A DNA stretch of 64,000 nucleotides. Source: Lysobacter sp. M2-1. GTDB lineage: Bacteria > Pseudomonadota > Gammaproteobacteria > Xanthomonadales > Xanthomonadaceae. The stretch spans positions 248,001-312,000 of the forward strand of contig NZ_JAKPBU010000005.1 of NCBI RefSeq assembly GCF_022662495.1, in the 5' to 3' direction. A program made the position numbers and the translations under genes. Below are positions 8,068-17,991 of this stretch, one piece after another. The notes below the pieces were generated by a model, which worked only from the letters and a program-made list of their open reading frames with translations, was not told the origin of the DNA and made no database searches. How positions within the stretch are numbered: the stretch's first letter is position 1; each line of letters starts with the position of its first letter.

Positions 8068-9956
8068 GGCGGACCCTCCCGGATGAGGTCGATGAAGGCG
8101 GTGCCGCTGCGGATCCGTTCGAGCTGGCGGCGGGCGATGGGGCGGGTCAGGAACTCGGGCGTGGCCACCGGCGCGCGCAGCAGTCCGCGCTGCTGCAGTT
8201 CTTCGACCACGGTCACGTGGTGCTCGGCGATCTTGCCGAACCAGAACGGCGCCAGGTCGTCTCCGCGCGCAACGAACGCAAACACCTGCTGGAGTCCGCG
8301 CAGGTAGATCGCGTCCTTGGTCAGGCCGCCCGAACGGAAGATGCGGGCGACGATGTTGAACCCCGCGCGCGGGGAGAAATCGTGCTGCTCATGCAGGATC
8401 CGGTAGCAGTCGACGAACCCGGCGCCGGACAGCATCGCTTCTACCACCAGCACGCGCGCGGCCAGCAGTCGCAGGCGCGCATCGGTCAGGCCGTCGACCA
8501 GGAACTCGGCGAACACGCCCAGGCCTTCCTGGATACCCTCGTAGTTCGCCAGGCCCGCGCCGAAGATCCCCAGCGGCTGCCGGTTGCCGTTGACCGCGGT
8601 GAGCACGTGTACGCCGATCTCGTGCTGCAGCAGGGCGTCCAGCCGGCCGCGCGGCAACCGGGTGGCGGTGGACACCAGCAGTTGCTGGCCGCTCACCATC
8701 AGCCCCATGCCGATATCCTCGCGCAGGCAGACCTCGGCCTCGAACTCGGGCAGCCGCCTGCGGTAGCGCGCGATCATGTTCTCGGCGGCGTGGGCGACCG
8801 CGTGGCAGTCGAGTGGGGTCGAATCGCGCACCGGGCGCGAACCCGGCGCGACCTGCGCCAGGATCGCGTGCGCTTGGACCAGCAGGTCGGATTCGACCGG
8901 TCCGTACTGCAGCAGTGAGGTATAGCGGAAGTCGGCGGTGTTGCGGTTCTGCAGCATCAGCAGCTGCAGGTCGAGTTCGCGCCGCTTCTCGCTGAACAGG
9001 GTTTCCAGCACCGGGTCCTCCGCCGCGTGCACGTCGATCGCGTACAGCGCACGTTTGGTCTGCTCCGGGCTGACGGTCAGCGGACGGTAGCGGAAGGTCG
9101 GCGGCTTGGCGCACTTGGCGGCCTGGAACTGCTCGAACGCATCGGTGGTGTTGATTGGCGAGACGCTGAGCAGGAAGTCGAACGAGCGGCTGATGCGGTC
9201 CAGCTCGCGGTCGATCTGCAGGGCGGCCTCGACCAGACGGCTGCGCCCGAACGCACGGTAATGCAGGGTCTGGGCGGACGCGGTCGTCGCGCGCGCAAAG
9301 GCTGCGCATGCCTGCAGCACGGAGTCGAAAGCCGCGGTTTCCAGCTCGTCGCGGATCTGCGGATAGACCCGGTCGTGTTCGCCGCGCACACGATGGATCT
9401 GCGGCAGCCCCAGCGACAGCCGCGACAACCCGGGCACCTCGTCGAGCAGCGCAGCGAAGCCGGGTTCCTCCGCGGCATGGTCGACCGGCTCGATCTGCGG
9501 CTTGCGCAGGTCGATGCGCAGCTCGGCCAGCGCCTCGCCCATGCAGCGGGCCGCTGCCTGGGCCGCCGCATCGGCGCTGGCGCTGAGGACGAAGCGGAAA
9601 GGTTCCAGCCGCGCACTGGCTTCGTCCAGCTGCGGATCGAAGGGCAGGTCGTAGAGCGTCAGCACCAGGAACCGCTGGTCCTCTGCGCGCTGGTGGGCGA
9701 GGACGGTGCGCAGGCAGGCCAGCGCTGCACGGTCGGCGTCGGCCGTCGCGGACCAGACGATGTTGGAAGGACTGATCGTCGCGATCCGCCTGGCCAGGCC
9801 CATCGCGTCGCCCTCGGGGTGGCGGTTGAGCACGAGGAACGGCAGCGGACGGTCGACATAGGCGCGGCCGGCACCGGGCAGCGCCTGCACCCACGCGGTA
9901 TCGCGCCCGAACTGCTCGGGTGCCAGCACCTGTTCGCCAGCGCGCGCCCTAGCCAC
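8061..9956 (-). CDS. QEGLA-motif (DUF1704, MATCAP-like) zinc peptidase family
   Basis: The protein is 631 residues. The zincin motif HEIGVH lies at 445-450, and after the conserved TAVNGNRQPL...GLA stretch comes IQEGLG (475-480), the family's QEGLA signature with Gly for Ala. Bacterial members are often named flavohaemoglobin expression-modulating QEGLA protein; the eukaryotic relatives (MATCAP/KIAA0895) are tyrosine carboxypeptidases. The core begins near residue 190; the first ~180 residues are an extra N-terminal region with a Rossmann-like strand pattern. It overlaps the genes on both sides by 7-8 nt, so translation is coupled. The substrate is unknown. Confidence 0.85.
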   Translation of the reverse strand: MARARAGEQVLAPEQFGRDTAWVQALPGAGRAYVDRPLPFLVLNRHPEGDAMGLARRIATISPSNIVWSATADADRAALACLRTVLAHQRAEDQRFLVLTLYDLPFDPQLDEASARLEPFRFVLSASADAAAQAAARCMGEALAELRIDLRKPQIEPVDHAAEEPGFAALLDEVPGLSRLSLGLPQIHRVRGEHDRVYPQIRDELETAAFDSVLQACAAFARATTASAQTLHYRAFGRSRLVEAALQIDRELDRISRSFDFLLSVSPINTTDAFEQFQAAKCAKPPTFRYRPLTVSPEQTKRALYAIDVHAAEDPVLETLFSEKRRELDLQLLMLQNRNTADFRYTSLLQYGPVESDLLVQAHAILAQVAPGSRPVRDSTPLDCHAVAHAAENMIARYRRRLPEFEAEVCLREDIGMGLMVSGQQLLVSTATRLPRGRLDALLQHEIGVHVLTAVNGNRQPLGIFGAGLANYEGIQEGLGVFAEFLVDGLTDARLRLLAARVLVVEAMLSGAGFVDCYRILHEQHDFSPRAGFNIVARIFRSGGLTKDAIYLRGLQQVFAFVARGDDLAPFWFGKIAEHHVTVVEELQQRGLLRAPVATPEFLTRPIARRQLERIRSGTAFIDLIREGPPC

Positions 9957-10752
9957 GCAGCAGCTCCCGACAGGTGTCGGCGGCGTACGCGACCAGGCCG
10001 CGCATCGCAGCCAGTTCGGCCGGATCGGCCTGACCGCTCCATTCGTCCATGTAGAACTTCTTGAACTCGAACGCGATCGCGCATCCGGTGCCGGGATAGC
10101 GCTCGTGCACGAAGCGGGTTTGTTCGCCCTTGCCCTGGAAGGCGACGTTCCCGCGCACGTCGAGGCTGCGACCGTTGAAGTCGAACCCGCGTATCGCTTC
10201 CATCAGCGGATCCACGACGAAATCCCACTGCGCCCGCGGCATCGAGAACGTACCGATGTTGATGTCCGGCGCCTGCGCCTGCGGCATGGGGTCGCGATCG
10301 CTGCCGTCGCGGCGATGGTTGTAGCTGTGCACGTCCAGCAGCACGAAGCGGCCGTGCGTGGCCACGACATCATCGAGCAGCGCGCCGAGCATCGTGTAAT
10401 AGCCGCGGTGCAGCCGCAGCGATGCTTCGACCATCGCGTCCGATGGCGGCTGCATCCACACGTCCAGGCCCCAGCACTGTTCAGGCGTGCGGTATACGGC
10501 CTGTTCGCGGCTGCGGTTGAGATCCACCTCGAAACGCGAGCGGCACGCGATGATGTGGGTGGGTACGGCCGACACCGCCTGTCCGGTATGCGGATCTTCC
10601 TCGCGCAGGCGCTCGGCCTCGGGCAGCCGCATGGCTGCAGAGAGGTCGGCACGAAGACCATGGCCGTCGTGGATCGCGGTGGCCAGGACGCAATCGTCGC
10701 TTCGTTGCAGCGTCCACCAGGGCGGGTCGGCAGTGCGTGGCGGGGCGCGCAT
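9949..10752 (-). CDS. N-formylglutamate amidohydrolase family protein
   Basis: The product is 267 residues of the FGase fold (HutG2-like zinc amidohydrolases). Family-type segments include AIHDGHG near 27-33, the FEVDLNR segment near 74, DVHSYNHR near 140 and IAFEFKKFYMDEW near 230, which together supply the expected His/Glu/Asp metal ligands. No histidine-utilisation genes are nearby, so a role in Hut is unlikely. It is first in the overlapping triad with the QEGLA protein and the ATP-grasp protein. The start at 10752 lacks a strong ribosome site and could be a few codons off. Confidence 0.83.
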   Translation of the reverse strand: MRAPPRTADPPWWTLQRSDDCVLATAIHDGHGLRADLSAAMRLPEAERLREEDPHTGQAVSAVPTHIIACRSRFEVDLNRSREQAVYRTPEQCWGLDVWMQPPSDAMVEASLRLHRGYYTMLGALLDDVVATHGRFVLLDVHSYNHRRDGSDRDPMPQAQAPDINIGTFSMPRAQWDFVVDPLMEAIRGFDFNGRSLDVRGNVAFQGKGEQTRFVHERYPGTGCAIAFEFKKFYMDEWSGQADPAELAAMRGLVAYAADTCRELLRG

Positions 10753-10902
10753 CGTCGCTACTGTGATCGAAGATGCGTTGACGGTGCGTGTAGAGACGCG
10801 TCCGCTACCCCAACCAGCACTGACAGCGGCGTCGCACCGAAAGCGCGCGGCCTATGAGCGCGGCTGCGCGATATCGGCGGCCGCGCCGGGTCCCGCGGAC
10901 AC

Positions 10903-11289
10903 CTAGGGAACGCGGACCAGCGCCCGGTCCGGCGCGACCGGGCCAGATCGGCCATCACGCTGGGTCAGACGCAACTGGCGGTAGCGGCACACGTCGATTC
11001 CGGGATAGATCAGGGTGCGGCCATCGGCGAATACCAGGAGGAAATCGCGCACGCAATCGCCTTCCGGGATTTCCACGGTGGCCGATGTCACGCCGCCGCG
11101 CAGCGGTGCCCCGAGGTCGATCTGATGGAAGGCGCTGTCGCCTGCGGGCGCAACCGCGAGCGAAGTGACACTGTCGTGCGACGCATTGACCAGGTCGAAG
11201 TAACGCGTGGCGGCGCCCCCGGCATGGGCATGGGAGGTAGCGGCGAGGAGGGAAGCGAGGAACGAAACGAGGACGGCGCGATTCAGCAT
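10903..11289 (-). CDS. Small exported hypothetical protein
   Basis: This is 128 residues with a signal peptide (cleavage probably after HAHA, residue ~22). The start at 11289 has GGAG nine bases upstream, while the longer in-frame ORF has an implausible Pro/Ala-rich N-terminus. The mature part is beta-rich and carries two cysteines (in EGDCVRDF and IDVCRYRQ) that could form a periplasmic disulfide. I do not recognise the family. It sits upstream of the FGase triad on the same strand, with a 150-nt gap. Confidence 0.65.
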   Translation of the reverse strand: MLNRAVLVSFLASLLAATSHAHAGGAATRYFDLVNASHDSVTSLAVAPAGDSAFHQIDLGAPLRGGVTSATVEIPEGDCVRDFLLVFADGRTLIYPGIDVCRYRQLRLTQRDGRSGPVAPDRALVRVP

Positions 11290-11505
11290 GGCGGTGTCTC
11301 CGGCTGCAGGTGAGGGCGCCGGTGCGGTGCGCGAGCGATGTGCGCTGCCTGCCGGCGCGGCCATCAGGCCGGCCGCCGCCGCCCCTGCCTATCGGTTCGG
11401 GACGAATCGTCGTGACGCGGTGGCGAATCGTAGCCGGCGCAACGCGGCGCTTTGCAGGGCCGTGGTGCACGCCTACGATGCCCGTGCCTCATCTGGATCA
11501 CCGGC

Positions 11506-12617
11506 ATGCAGATCCGCCTCGGCAGCACGGAAATCGGCCTGTTCCGCTACCTGGCCCTGTGGACGGCGGTCGTGGTCGTGTTCGCGGTTCAGCGATCCAT
11601 GAACGATGCGATCAACGGGACGACCTGGCCCGGGCACGTCTACCTGCGCTGGTCGATGATCCAGTGGTACACCTGGGCCGCGCTGGCGCCGCTGGTGTTC
11701 CGCCTGGCCGAGCGCTATCCGATCCAGGCGCCCGTGCGCCTGCGCGGACTTGGCATGCAACTGCCGGCGAGCGTGGGCGTGACCCTGCTGGCGCTGGTGA
11801 TCGGCGCCTTTGTGTCGACGGCGTTCGAGCCCAGCTCGTTCGGGCAGCAGCTCCGGTATTTCCTGAGCATGCATTCGGCCACCGGATTCTTCACCTACTG
11901 GGTGCTGTTCACGATCCGGCAGGCGCTGCATTTCCATGCCGAGAAGACTCGTCGCGAAGTGGAGGCGAGCCGTCTGGCAACCGAGCTGGCGCAATCGCGC
12001 CTGCTGGCGCTGAAATCGCAGCTGCAGCCGCATTTCCTGTTCAACACGCTGCACGCGATCGTGACCCTGCTCGATGAGGACAAGGCTTCGGCCGAGCAGA
12101 TGTTGCTGCGCCTGAGCGAACTGCTGCGCGCGTTTCTCGAGGACTACGATGGCCAGGAGATCAGCCTGCGCCAGGAGCTGGTCCTGATCGAGCTGTACCT
12201 GGGCATCCAGCGCACCCGCTTCAAGGATCGCCTGACCACGCAGATCTACATCGCGCCGGATACGCTCGCCTGCGCGGTGCCCAGCCTGATCCTGCAGCCG
12301 GTCGTCGAGAATGCGATCCGCCACGGTATCGGCAACCGTGTGGGCAGCGACTGTGTCGAGATCGAGAGCCGGCGCGAAGGCGACCGCCTGTGCCTGGAAG
12401 TACGCAACCGCAACAGCACGCTCGAATCCGGCGCGAACGCGCAGGGACACGGCATCGGGCTGGCGAACACGTGCCTGCGCCTGCGTGAACTGTATGGGGA
12501 TGGCGCGGACGTGCGGCTGGACATGCTCTGGCCGCAGGGCGTGGCCTGCCGCATCCGCCTGCCGTTCCGCGAGATCGAGGACGCCGAAGCCGGAGCCGCA
12601 CAGGAGCTGGCGCCGGC

Positions 12618-12621
<4 letters not shown>
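11506..12621 (+). CDS. LytS/YehU-type sensor histidine kinase
   Basis: This is 371 residues with four membrane helices in the first ~140 residues, then a short coiled linker and the LytS-type His_kinase domain: H176 in LQPHFLFNTLHA, and a degenerate HATPase with PVVENAIRHGI near 267 and GHGIGLANT near 325. The start at 11506 begins translation right before the first hydrophobic region. Its stop overlaps the ATG of the response regulator by 4 nt, the expected pairing for this family. The signal is unknown; no periplasmic sensor domain is present, so membrane state or a membrane-buried ligand is likely. Confidence 0.88.
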
Positions 12622-13400
<779 letters not shown>

Positions 13401-13529
13401 GACGCGGCGGGCGGACGAACGATTTCCGGGACCGCCTCGGCTTCGCCACCACTCCCCATGACCGATAGGACAGGCAGGGGCGCCTTGCGCCGGGCACATT
13501 GGGCGTCGACCCGACCGGCGAGACCGATC

Positions 13530-14375
13530 ATGCTGCCGCGCATCCTTGCGTTCCTGCTCCTGCTCCTGCCTTTGGCGCTGCCCGCAGCCGAAGCCGAGCG
13601 GGCGCACACCGCCGGCCCGTCGGTGCGCGTATACACCCCGCCGCTGCGGATGCCGGCGCTCGGGTTCGCCCGCCAGCTGCGCGTGTATCTGCCGCCTGAC
13701 TACGCGCGGGGCAGCCGCCGCTATCCGGTGTTGTACATGTTCGACGGCCAGAATCTGTTCGACGACGCCACCAGCTATGTCGGCGAGTGGGGCGTGGACG
13801 AGGCCATGGACGCGCTGGCACAGGAACAGGATTTTCCTGCCATCGTCGTGGGCATCGATCACGGCAACGGGCTGCGCATCAACGAGCTGATCCCTTACTG
13901 GAACGTGCGCTTCCTGCCCAACGCGGGCGCCGCCTTCGTGGCCGACCTGGTCCAGGCCATCAAGCCGTTCGTCGACGCCAACTACCGCACGCTACCCGGG
14001 CGCGAACACACCGCGATCCTCGGTAGCTCGCTCGGTGGCCTGTCGGCCGACTACGCCATCCATCGCTATCCGGAGGTATTCGGCAAGGCCGGGGTGTTCT
14101 CGCCTTCCTACTGGGTCTCCGACGAGCCTTTCGCCATCGCCCGCCGCACGCCGCTTCCGGCCGACAGCCGCGTCTACCTGTACATGGGCGGGAAGGAAGG
14201 CGAAGAGTCGGTGCCGCAGGTGGCCCGGATGGCGGCGATCCTGCACGCACAGCCGGGTGCAGGCGCGAAGTCGGTGGCGCTGCACATCGTGCCGGAGGCC
14301 GAGCACAACGAGACCGCGTGGCGCGCAGAGTTCCCGCTCGCTGTGCGCTGGCTGTTCGGTCTGCCGGGTCCCTAG
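13530..14375 (+). CDS. Exported esterase, Fes/esterase-D-like alpha/beta hydrolase
   Basis: This is 281 residues with a signal peptide ending near residue 20. The putative esterase fold is clear: YPVLYMFDGQNLFD near 65-78, nucleophile S167 in GSSLGGLSA, and a likely catalytic His in the C-terminal EAEHNETAW. The start at 13530 is chosen because it gives a proper signal peptide; the upstream ATG at 13458 does not. Relatives hydrolyse siderophore or carbohydrate esters, and nothing local favours one substrate. It may be co-transcribed with the LytTR pair 130 bp upstream. Confidence 0.8.
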   Translation: MLPRILAFLLLLLPLALPAAEAERAHTAGPSVRVYTPPLRMPALGFARQLRVYLPPDYARGSRRYPVLYMFDGQNLFDDATSYVGEWGVDEAMDALAQEQDFPAIVVGIDHGNGLRINELIPYWNVRFLPNAGAAFVADLVQAIKPFVDANYRTLPGREHTAILGSSLGGLSADYAIHRYPEVFGKAGVFSPSYWVSDEPFAIARRTPLPADSRVYLYMGGKEGEESVPQVARMAAILHAQPGAGAKSVALHIVPEAEHNETAWRAEFPLAVRWLFGLPGP

Positions 14376-14430
14376 CCCCGACCCCTTGCGCCGACTCCAC
14401 GCACGCGCGCCGCGTAGCCGAAGCCGCAAG

Positions 14431-15309
14431 TCACCTCGAAAGAGGGTTCGACGCAATCGCCGGGAAACCAACCAGCTCGATCCCGCGGCGGTCGATCACT
14501 TCCCTGACCCTGGAACTGAGGTAGGCCCGGGTCACGCCGGCACGGTCGGCGGCGACGCGCTCGTAGCCCTTGTGGCCGAAGCCGCGCATCTCGGGCGTGT
14601 CGAAGGCAGGGTGTTCGACGATGAACCAGTCGCCGGGCGGCAGCCGTTCGAGCAGCTCGACCAGCGCCTCTTCCCGATGCTCCGGCGTGGAGGTGTTGCT
14701 GCCGAAGTTTCCGGCGTATTTGACGCCATCGTCTTCCATCCGCAGGCCGTACTCGCGGGCCAGGCGTTCGGTCAGCGCCTGCAGTTCGGGCGTCGCCCGG
14801 GCGGCGAGCATGTGCGCAGAGACATGGCTCACCTGTTTGCCGAGATGCCGCTGCGCGGTTTCGATCTGGGCCCGCAGTTCGCGCTCGACCTCGTCCAGTT
14901 TCGGATGCGCGTCGACGAATCCGGTATCGGGCGGAAAGCCGGGTTCCTGTTTGGTCATCGGCCGGAAATAACCGTCCGTATCGACCAGGCTCGGCGCATG
15001 GGTCAGCGGGCGCCATTTGATGCGTTGCCATTCGCTGGTGAGTGCGAGGTGCACGCCAACGTCGACGTCGGGATTTTCCTTGATGAGCCGCACGGCATCC
15101 AGGAACCACGGGCCGGGAACGAGGACTTCGACGGAGGTGACGATGCCGTCCCTATGAGCCTGGATGCAGGCCTCGTTGACCGCCTGCGCGGCGCCCATGT
15201 CGTCGGCGCGGACGATCAGGCGTATGTCGTGCCCGCCTGATGGATCCTGCTGCGCAAGTGCGGGGGTGCAGACCAGCGAGAGCAGGAAGTAAAGCAACGT
15301 GGTTCGCAT
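14431..15309 (-). CDS. ChbG/HpnK (YdjC) family deacetylase, exported
   Basis: This is 292 residues, with a signal peptide ending at ALAQ (residue ~20). The YdjC/ChbG fold is shown by the metal-binding RADDMG (D36, D37), GVHLALTSEW, the VSAHMLA segment and the closing VEHPAFD. ChbG removes acetyl groups from chitooligosaccharides and HpnK from hopanoid intermediates; an exported member suggests a periplasmic sugar substrate. The start at 15309 is favoured over the upstream ATG at 15414 because only the former opens with a signal peptide. It converges with the esterase gene. Confidence 0.82.
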   Translation of the reverse strand: MRTTLLYFLLSLVCTPALAQQDPSGGHDIRLIVRADDMGAAQAVNEACIQAHRDGIVTSVEVLVPGPWFLDAVRLIKENPDVDVGVHLALTSEWQRIKWRPLTHAPSLVDTDGYFRPMTKQEPGFPPDTGFVDAHPKLDEVERELRAQIETAQRHLGKQVSHVSAHMLAARATPELQALTERLAREYGLRMEDDGVKYAGNFGSNTSTPEHREEALVELLERLPPGDWFIVEHPAFDTPEMRGFGHKGYERVAADRAGVTRAYLSSRVREVIDRRGIELVGFPAIASNPLSR

Positions 15310-15432
15310 TAGGCGTTTCCGTGTCCTGTGTAATGCATCACTTCTCGAATGGCTGCACGGCGCATCCCGGAATACACGTCCGGCCTCTGGAAAATCGGTT
15401 GCAGGGCCGGGCAAGCCGCCCAGAGCAGCGGG

Positions 15433-15978
15433 CTACTTCGCCAGCGCCTTCACCGCATCGAGCGTTTCCCTGACGTGCAGATTGGGATTGAGGTCAGAAT
15501 GGACGTGCACGATCTTGCCGTCAGGTGCGATCACGTAGGAAGTGCGATTGGACCACTCGGGCTTCTTGTCCAGCACCGCATCGTACTGCCGGGCGATCTT
15601 CGCGCCCGGATCCGCTGCGACCGCGAACTTGCCGCCGCAATGTTCGGTTTCGTTCGAGAACGCGGCAAGCTGGTCGATATTGCCGGCGGTGACGCCGATC
15701 ACGGTGGCGTGCTGCGCCTTGAATTCGTCGATCGCCTTGGAGAACAGCGCGGCTTCGAGGTTGCAGCCGGGGGTGTGGGCCGCGGGGAAGAAATAAACGA
15801 CCACCGGCCCTTTCTCCAGGGCGTCCGCCAATGCGAAGGTGAACGGCTTGCCGGCGAGATAGGCCGGAGCGCTGAAGTCCGGCGCCTGCGCGCCGACTTT
15901 CAATGCGGCCAGGGACGGTGAAGCGAATGCCACGACGCCGATGATGGCGATGGCGACGAGCTTGAGCGGAGTGCGCAT
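15433..15978 (-). CDS. Exported PrxQ/BCP-type peroxiredoxin
   Basis: This is 181 residues beginning with a signal peptide (cleavage near residue 24), so it is periplasmic. The thioredoxin-fold peroxidase motif PxxxTxxC is intact (PAAHTPGC, peroxidatic C72), and C114 in TEHCGG could be the resolving cysteine. It would reduce hydrogen peroxide or organic peroxides using a thiol donor. It is preceded on the same strand by a membrane protein gene 21 nt upstream and likely shares its transcript. Confidence 0.87.
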   Translation of the reverse strand: MRTPLKLVAIAIIGVVAFASPSLAALKVGAQAPDFSAPAYLAGKPFTFALADALEKGPVVVYFFPAAHTPGCNLEAALFSKAIDEFKAQHATVIGVTAGNIDQLAAFSNETEHCGGKFAVAADPGAKIARQYDAVLDKKPEWSNRTSYVIAPDGKIVHVHSDLNPNLHVRETLDAVKALAK

Positions 15979-15999
15979 AGCGGGGCTCCCGTGGGATGG

Positions 16000-16506
16000 T
16001 CAGGCGGCGTGGGCGTCCACTGGCAGTTCTACCGGATGGAACCCTCGCACAGCGACGAATCCGACGGCGACGAACAGAACCAGCACAATTCCCTGCGCGA
16101 TGGCAAAAGGCGGTTCCTGCTGCGTCGGCGCCAGAGCATGCAGGCCCGGGACCTTGTCGAACAACTGGACCACCAGTACGAATACATTGAGATACAGGGA
16201 AACGGTGGCGCCAAGCACATAGGTCCCGCGCCAGCGACCCGCCAGACGGCGCGCGTACAGCGCATACGCAGTCGCTGCGAGGACCGCCGAGGACACCACG
16301 CCAACGCCAAGCGCCGGCGTGAAACCGCGGAACGGAAACAGGAATCCGGTCACGGTGGTCGCCGCGGTCGTCACCAGGAACAGCGCGGTCCAGCCCGGCA
16401 GGTGACGGGACTGCAACAGGCCCGCCATCACCAACAGACCGGCGACGATGCCGACCAGGCTCAGGGCCACGTGGAACAGGGTGAATGCGGACATGGACGA
16501 CAGCAT
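16000..16506 (-). CDS. Multi-pass membrane protein of unknown function
   Basis: This is 168 residues with five predicted hydrophobic helices and short loops. The start at 16506 has a GGAGG ribosome site, whereas the longer ORF begins with an Arg-rich stretch lacking one. The final helix is followed by a short tail ending in PVDAHAA. No catalytic or cofactor motif is visible. It lies 21 nt upstream of the exported peroxiredoxin, so a link to envelope oxidative stress is possible but is only an inference from position. Confidence 0.7.
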   Translation of the reverse strand: MLSSMSAFTLFHVALSLVGIVAGLLVMAGLLQSRHLPGWTALFLVTTAATTVTGFLFPFRGFTPALGVGVVSSAVLAATAYALYARRLAGRWRGTYVLGATVSLYLNVFVLVVQLFDKVPGLHALAPTQQEPPFAIAQGIVLVLFVAVGFVAVRGFHPVELPVDAHAA

Positions 16507-16578
16507 GGCGTGGCCTCCACGGGACGGTGCCCAGAGCCTGCGCCGGTTGGGCGACCGGCGCAACGGCCCGAACCGTAG

Positions 16579-17061
16579 TCACCGGCGCGGGCGCTGCGCG
16601 ATCCAGTGGTCGAGCCGGTTGGCGAAGGCCTGGCGGTCGCGGGCATGGAAGGTCGGCGGGCCACCGGTCTGCACGCCGGAACCGCGTAGTTCTTCCATGA
16701 AGTTGCGCATCGACAGGCGTTCGGCCATGTTCTCCGCGGTGTAAAGCTCGCCGCGCGGATTGACGGCGATGCCGCCGCGCTGGAGCACGCGCGCGGCCAG
16801 TGGGATGTCCTGGGTGACGACCAGATCGCCCGGCCGTACGCGTTCCACGATCGCGCTGTCGGCCACGTCGAAACCGCCGGCGACCTGCAGGCTGCGGACG
16901 AAACGCGAGGGTGGGGTGCGCAGCCACTGGTTGGCGACTAGGGTGACCCGGACCTGCGCCCGCTCGGCAGCGCGGAACAGGATGTCCTTGATCACGCCCG
17001 GGCAGGCATCGGCATCGACCCAGATCTGCGCAGGCACGGGTTCGGCATCGGCTGGACTCAC
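16579..17061 (-). CDS. YaiI/YqxD family protein (DUF188)
   Basis: This is 160 residues with the signature IWVDADACP near the N-terminus and the family's NQWLRTPPS and [12 protein letters not shown] segments. The fold is a PIN-like nuclease-type domain, but the biological activity is uncharacterised. It is a single cytoplasmic protein of normal family length, with a 72-nt gap to the membrane protein gene that follows on the same strand. Confidence 0.88.
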   Translation of the reverse strand: MSPADAEPVPAQIWVDADACPGVIKDILFRAAERAQVRVTLVANQWLRTPPSRFVRSLQVAGGFDVADSAIVERVRPGDLVVTQDIPLAARVLQRGGIAVNPRGELYTAENMAERLSMRNFMEELRGSGVQTGGPPTFHARDRQAFANRLDHWIAQRPRR

Positions 17062-17163
17062 GACTCGGGGATCCCCCAGTCGTGGAGCCGGTTCACTCTG
17101 GCCGGAGGGTCGCGGACGACGAATCCGGCGACCTGGCAGGACGGCGCATGCCGTCCCGAATCG

Positions 17164-17373
17164 TCAGGACACCCGGCGATGCACGCGTGGTCCGGGCGGA
17201 ACCGGGGTGGTGCTGGTTGCAGGCGCTTCAGGCGAAGGTGACGCGGGCGGCTCGGGCTCCGCCGGCTTGGCGGCGTTGCGCGCCTCGCGCTTGCGTGCGT
17301 CCTTTTCGTCCTGCTTCTTCTTCTTGGCGATCTCGCGTTGGCGCTTTTCGAAGGAATAGTTGGGTTTGGCCAA
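17164..17373 (-). CDS. Small Lys/Pro-rich hypothetical protein
   Basis: This is 69 residues. The first half is a charged helix (FEKRQREIAKKKKQDEKDAR) and the second half is Pro/Ala-rich and likely disordered. The opening MAKPNYSFEKRQRE is, as I recall, common to short proteins in this family of bacteria, and the ORF is on the same strand as its neighbours. The length and basic character suggest a nucleic-acid or ribosome associated factor, but this is only inference. Confidence 0.62.
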   Translation of the reverse strand: MAKPNYSFEKRQREIAKKKKQDEKDARKREARNAAKPAEPEPPASPSPEAPATSTTPVPPGPRVHRRVS

Positions 17374-17431
17374 GGGCGTGCTCCATCAGAGGTGGTGGGT
17401 GGATTGCGGTGAACTTCGCGCCTGCAAGCGG

Positions 17432-17674
17432 TCAGCGGCGCGACTTGGGTCCCGGGTGCGCCGGGGCTGCGGGCGTATCGGCCCCGGGGTCGATCTTGGT
17501 CAGCGAACGCGTGATGCCCAGCACCTCGATCCGGCCGCCGGCCTTGCGGAACGCCTCCATGTCATCGGCGATCCGCTCGCGGGTAACCCCGCCGCCGCGG
17601 TCGACGGTCTTGCGTCCACCGAACAGGTGACTGGTGTTGGACGGTGGAATCGGCGTTTTCTTCTGGCGTGGCAT
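17432..17674 (-). CDS. Small conserved hypothetical protein
   Basis: This is 80 residues. The start at 17674 has AAGGAG with good spacing; the longer reading frame runs through the YkgJ gene and is a shadow. The N-terminal LFGGRKTVDRGGGVTRERIADDMEAF looks like a conserved core followed by a Pro-rich tail. It is 12 nt downstream of the YkgJ-family gene on the same strand and is probably in the same operon. No function is recognised. Confidence 0.62.
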   Translation of the reverse strand: MPRQKKTPIPPSNTSHLFGGRKTVDRGGGVTRERIADDMEAFRKAGGRIEVLGITRSLTKIDPGADTPAAPAHPGPKSRR

Positions 17675-17685
17675 GGGGATCTCCT

Positions 17686-17991
17686 TCAGTACATGGCGAG
17701 TGGGATGCCGCGGGTATTGCGGTCCGCGTAGTCCTCGCGGATCTCGCGGCAGTAGGGGCCGGCCATCGCGAAGCGGCGACAGACCTGCGGGCGCGTGCCA
17801 TAGATCGAGCAGCACATGCGCGCGGCATCGATCGCCACGCACCAGCCTTCTTCATCGCGCGCCATCACATGCAGGCCGGCCTCGGTATGCGTGGTCAGGT
17901 GCAGCGGAATGCCGTCGTCGGGTTGCAATACCACCGTCAGGCGGCAGCAGACCGCGTCGCAGGCGGAACAGCTCAGCGACGAGGCACTCAT
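17686..17991 (-). CDS. YkgJ-family cysteine cluster protein
   Basis: This is 101 residues. Cysteines occur in the YkgJ pattern: C8, C11, C15 and C16 at the N-terminus and later CVAI, MCCSIYGTRPQVCRRF and PYCREI. The family is predicted to bind zinc or an iron-sulfur cluster; the function is unknown. The start at 17991 shares ATGA with the stop of the upstream methyltransferase gene, so the two are translationally coupled. Confidence 0.83.
   Translation of the reverse strand: MSASSLSCSACDAVCCRLTVVLQPDDGIPLHLTTHTEAGLHVMARDEEGWCVAIDAARMCCSIYGTRPQVCRRFAMAGPYCREIREDYADRNTRGIPLAMY

Noticed and set aside
10903-10990. Possible tRNA or structured RNA in GC-rich stretches
   Set aside because: No cloverleaf-like pairing or conserved tRNA sequence was found here or elsewhere in the window.
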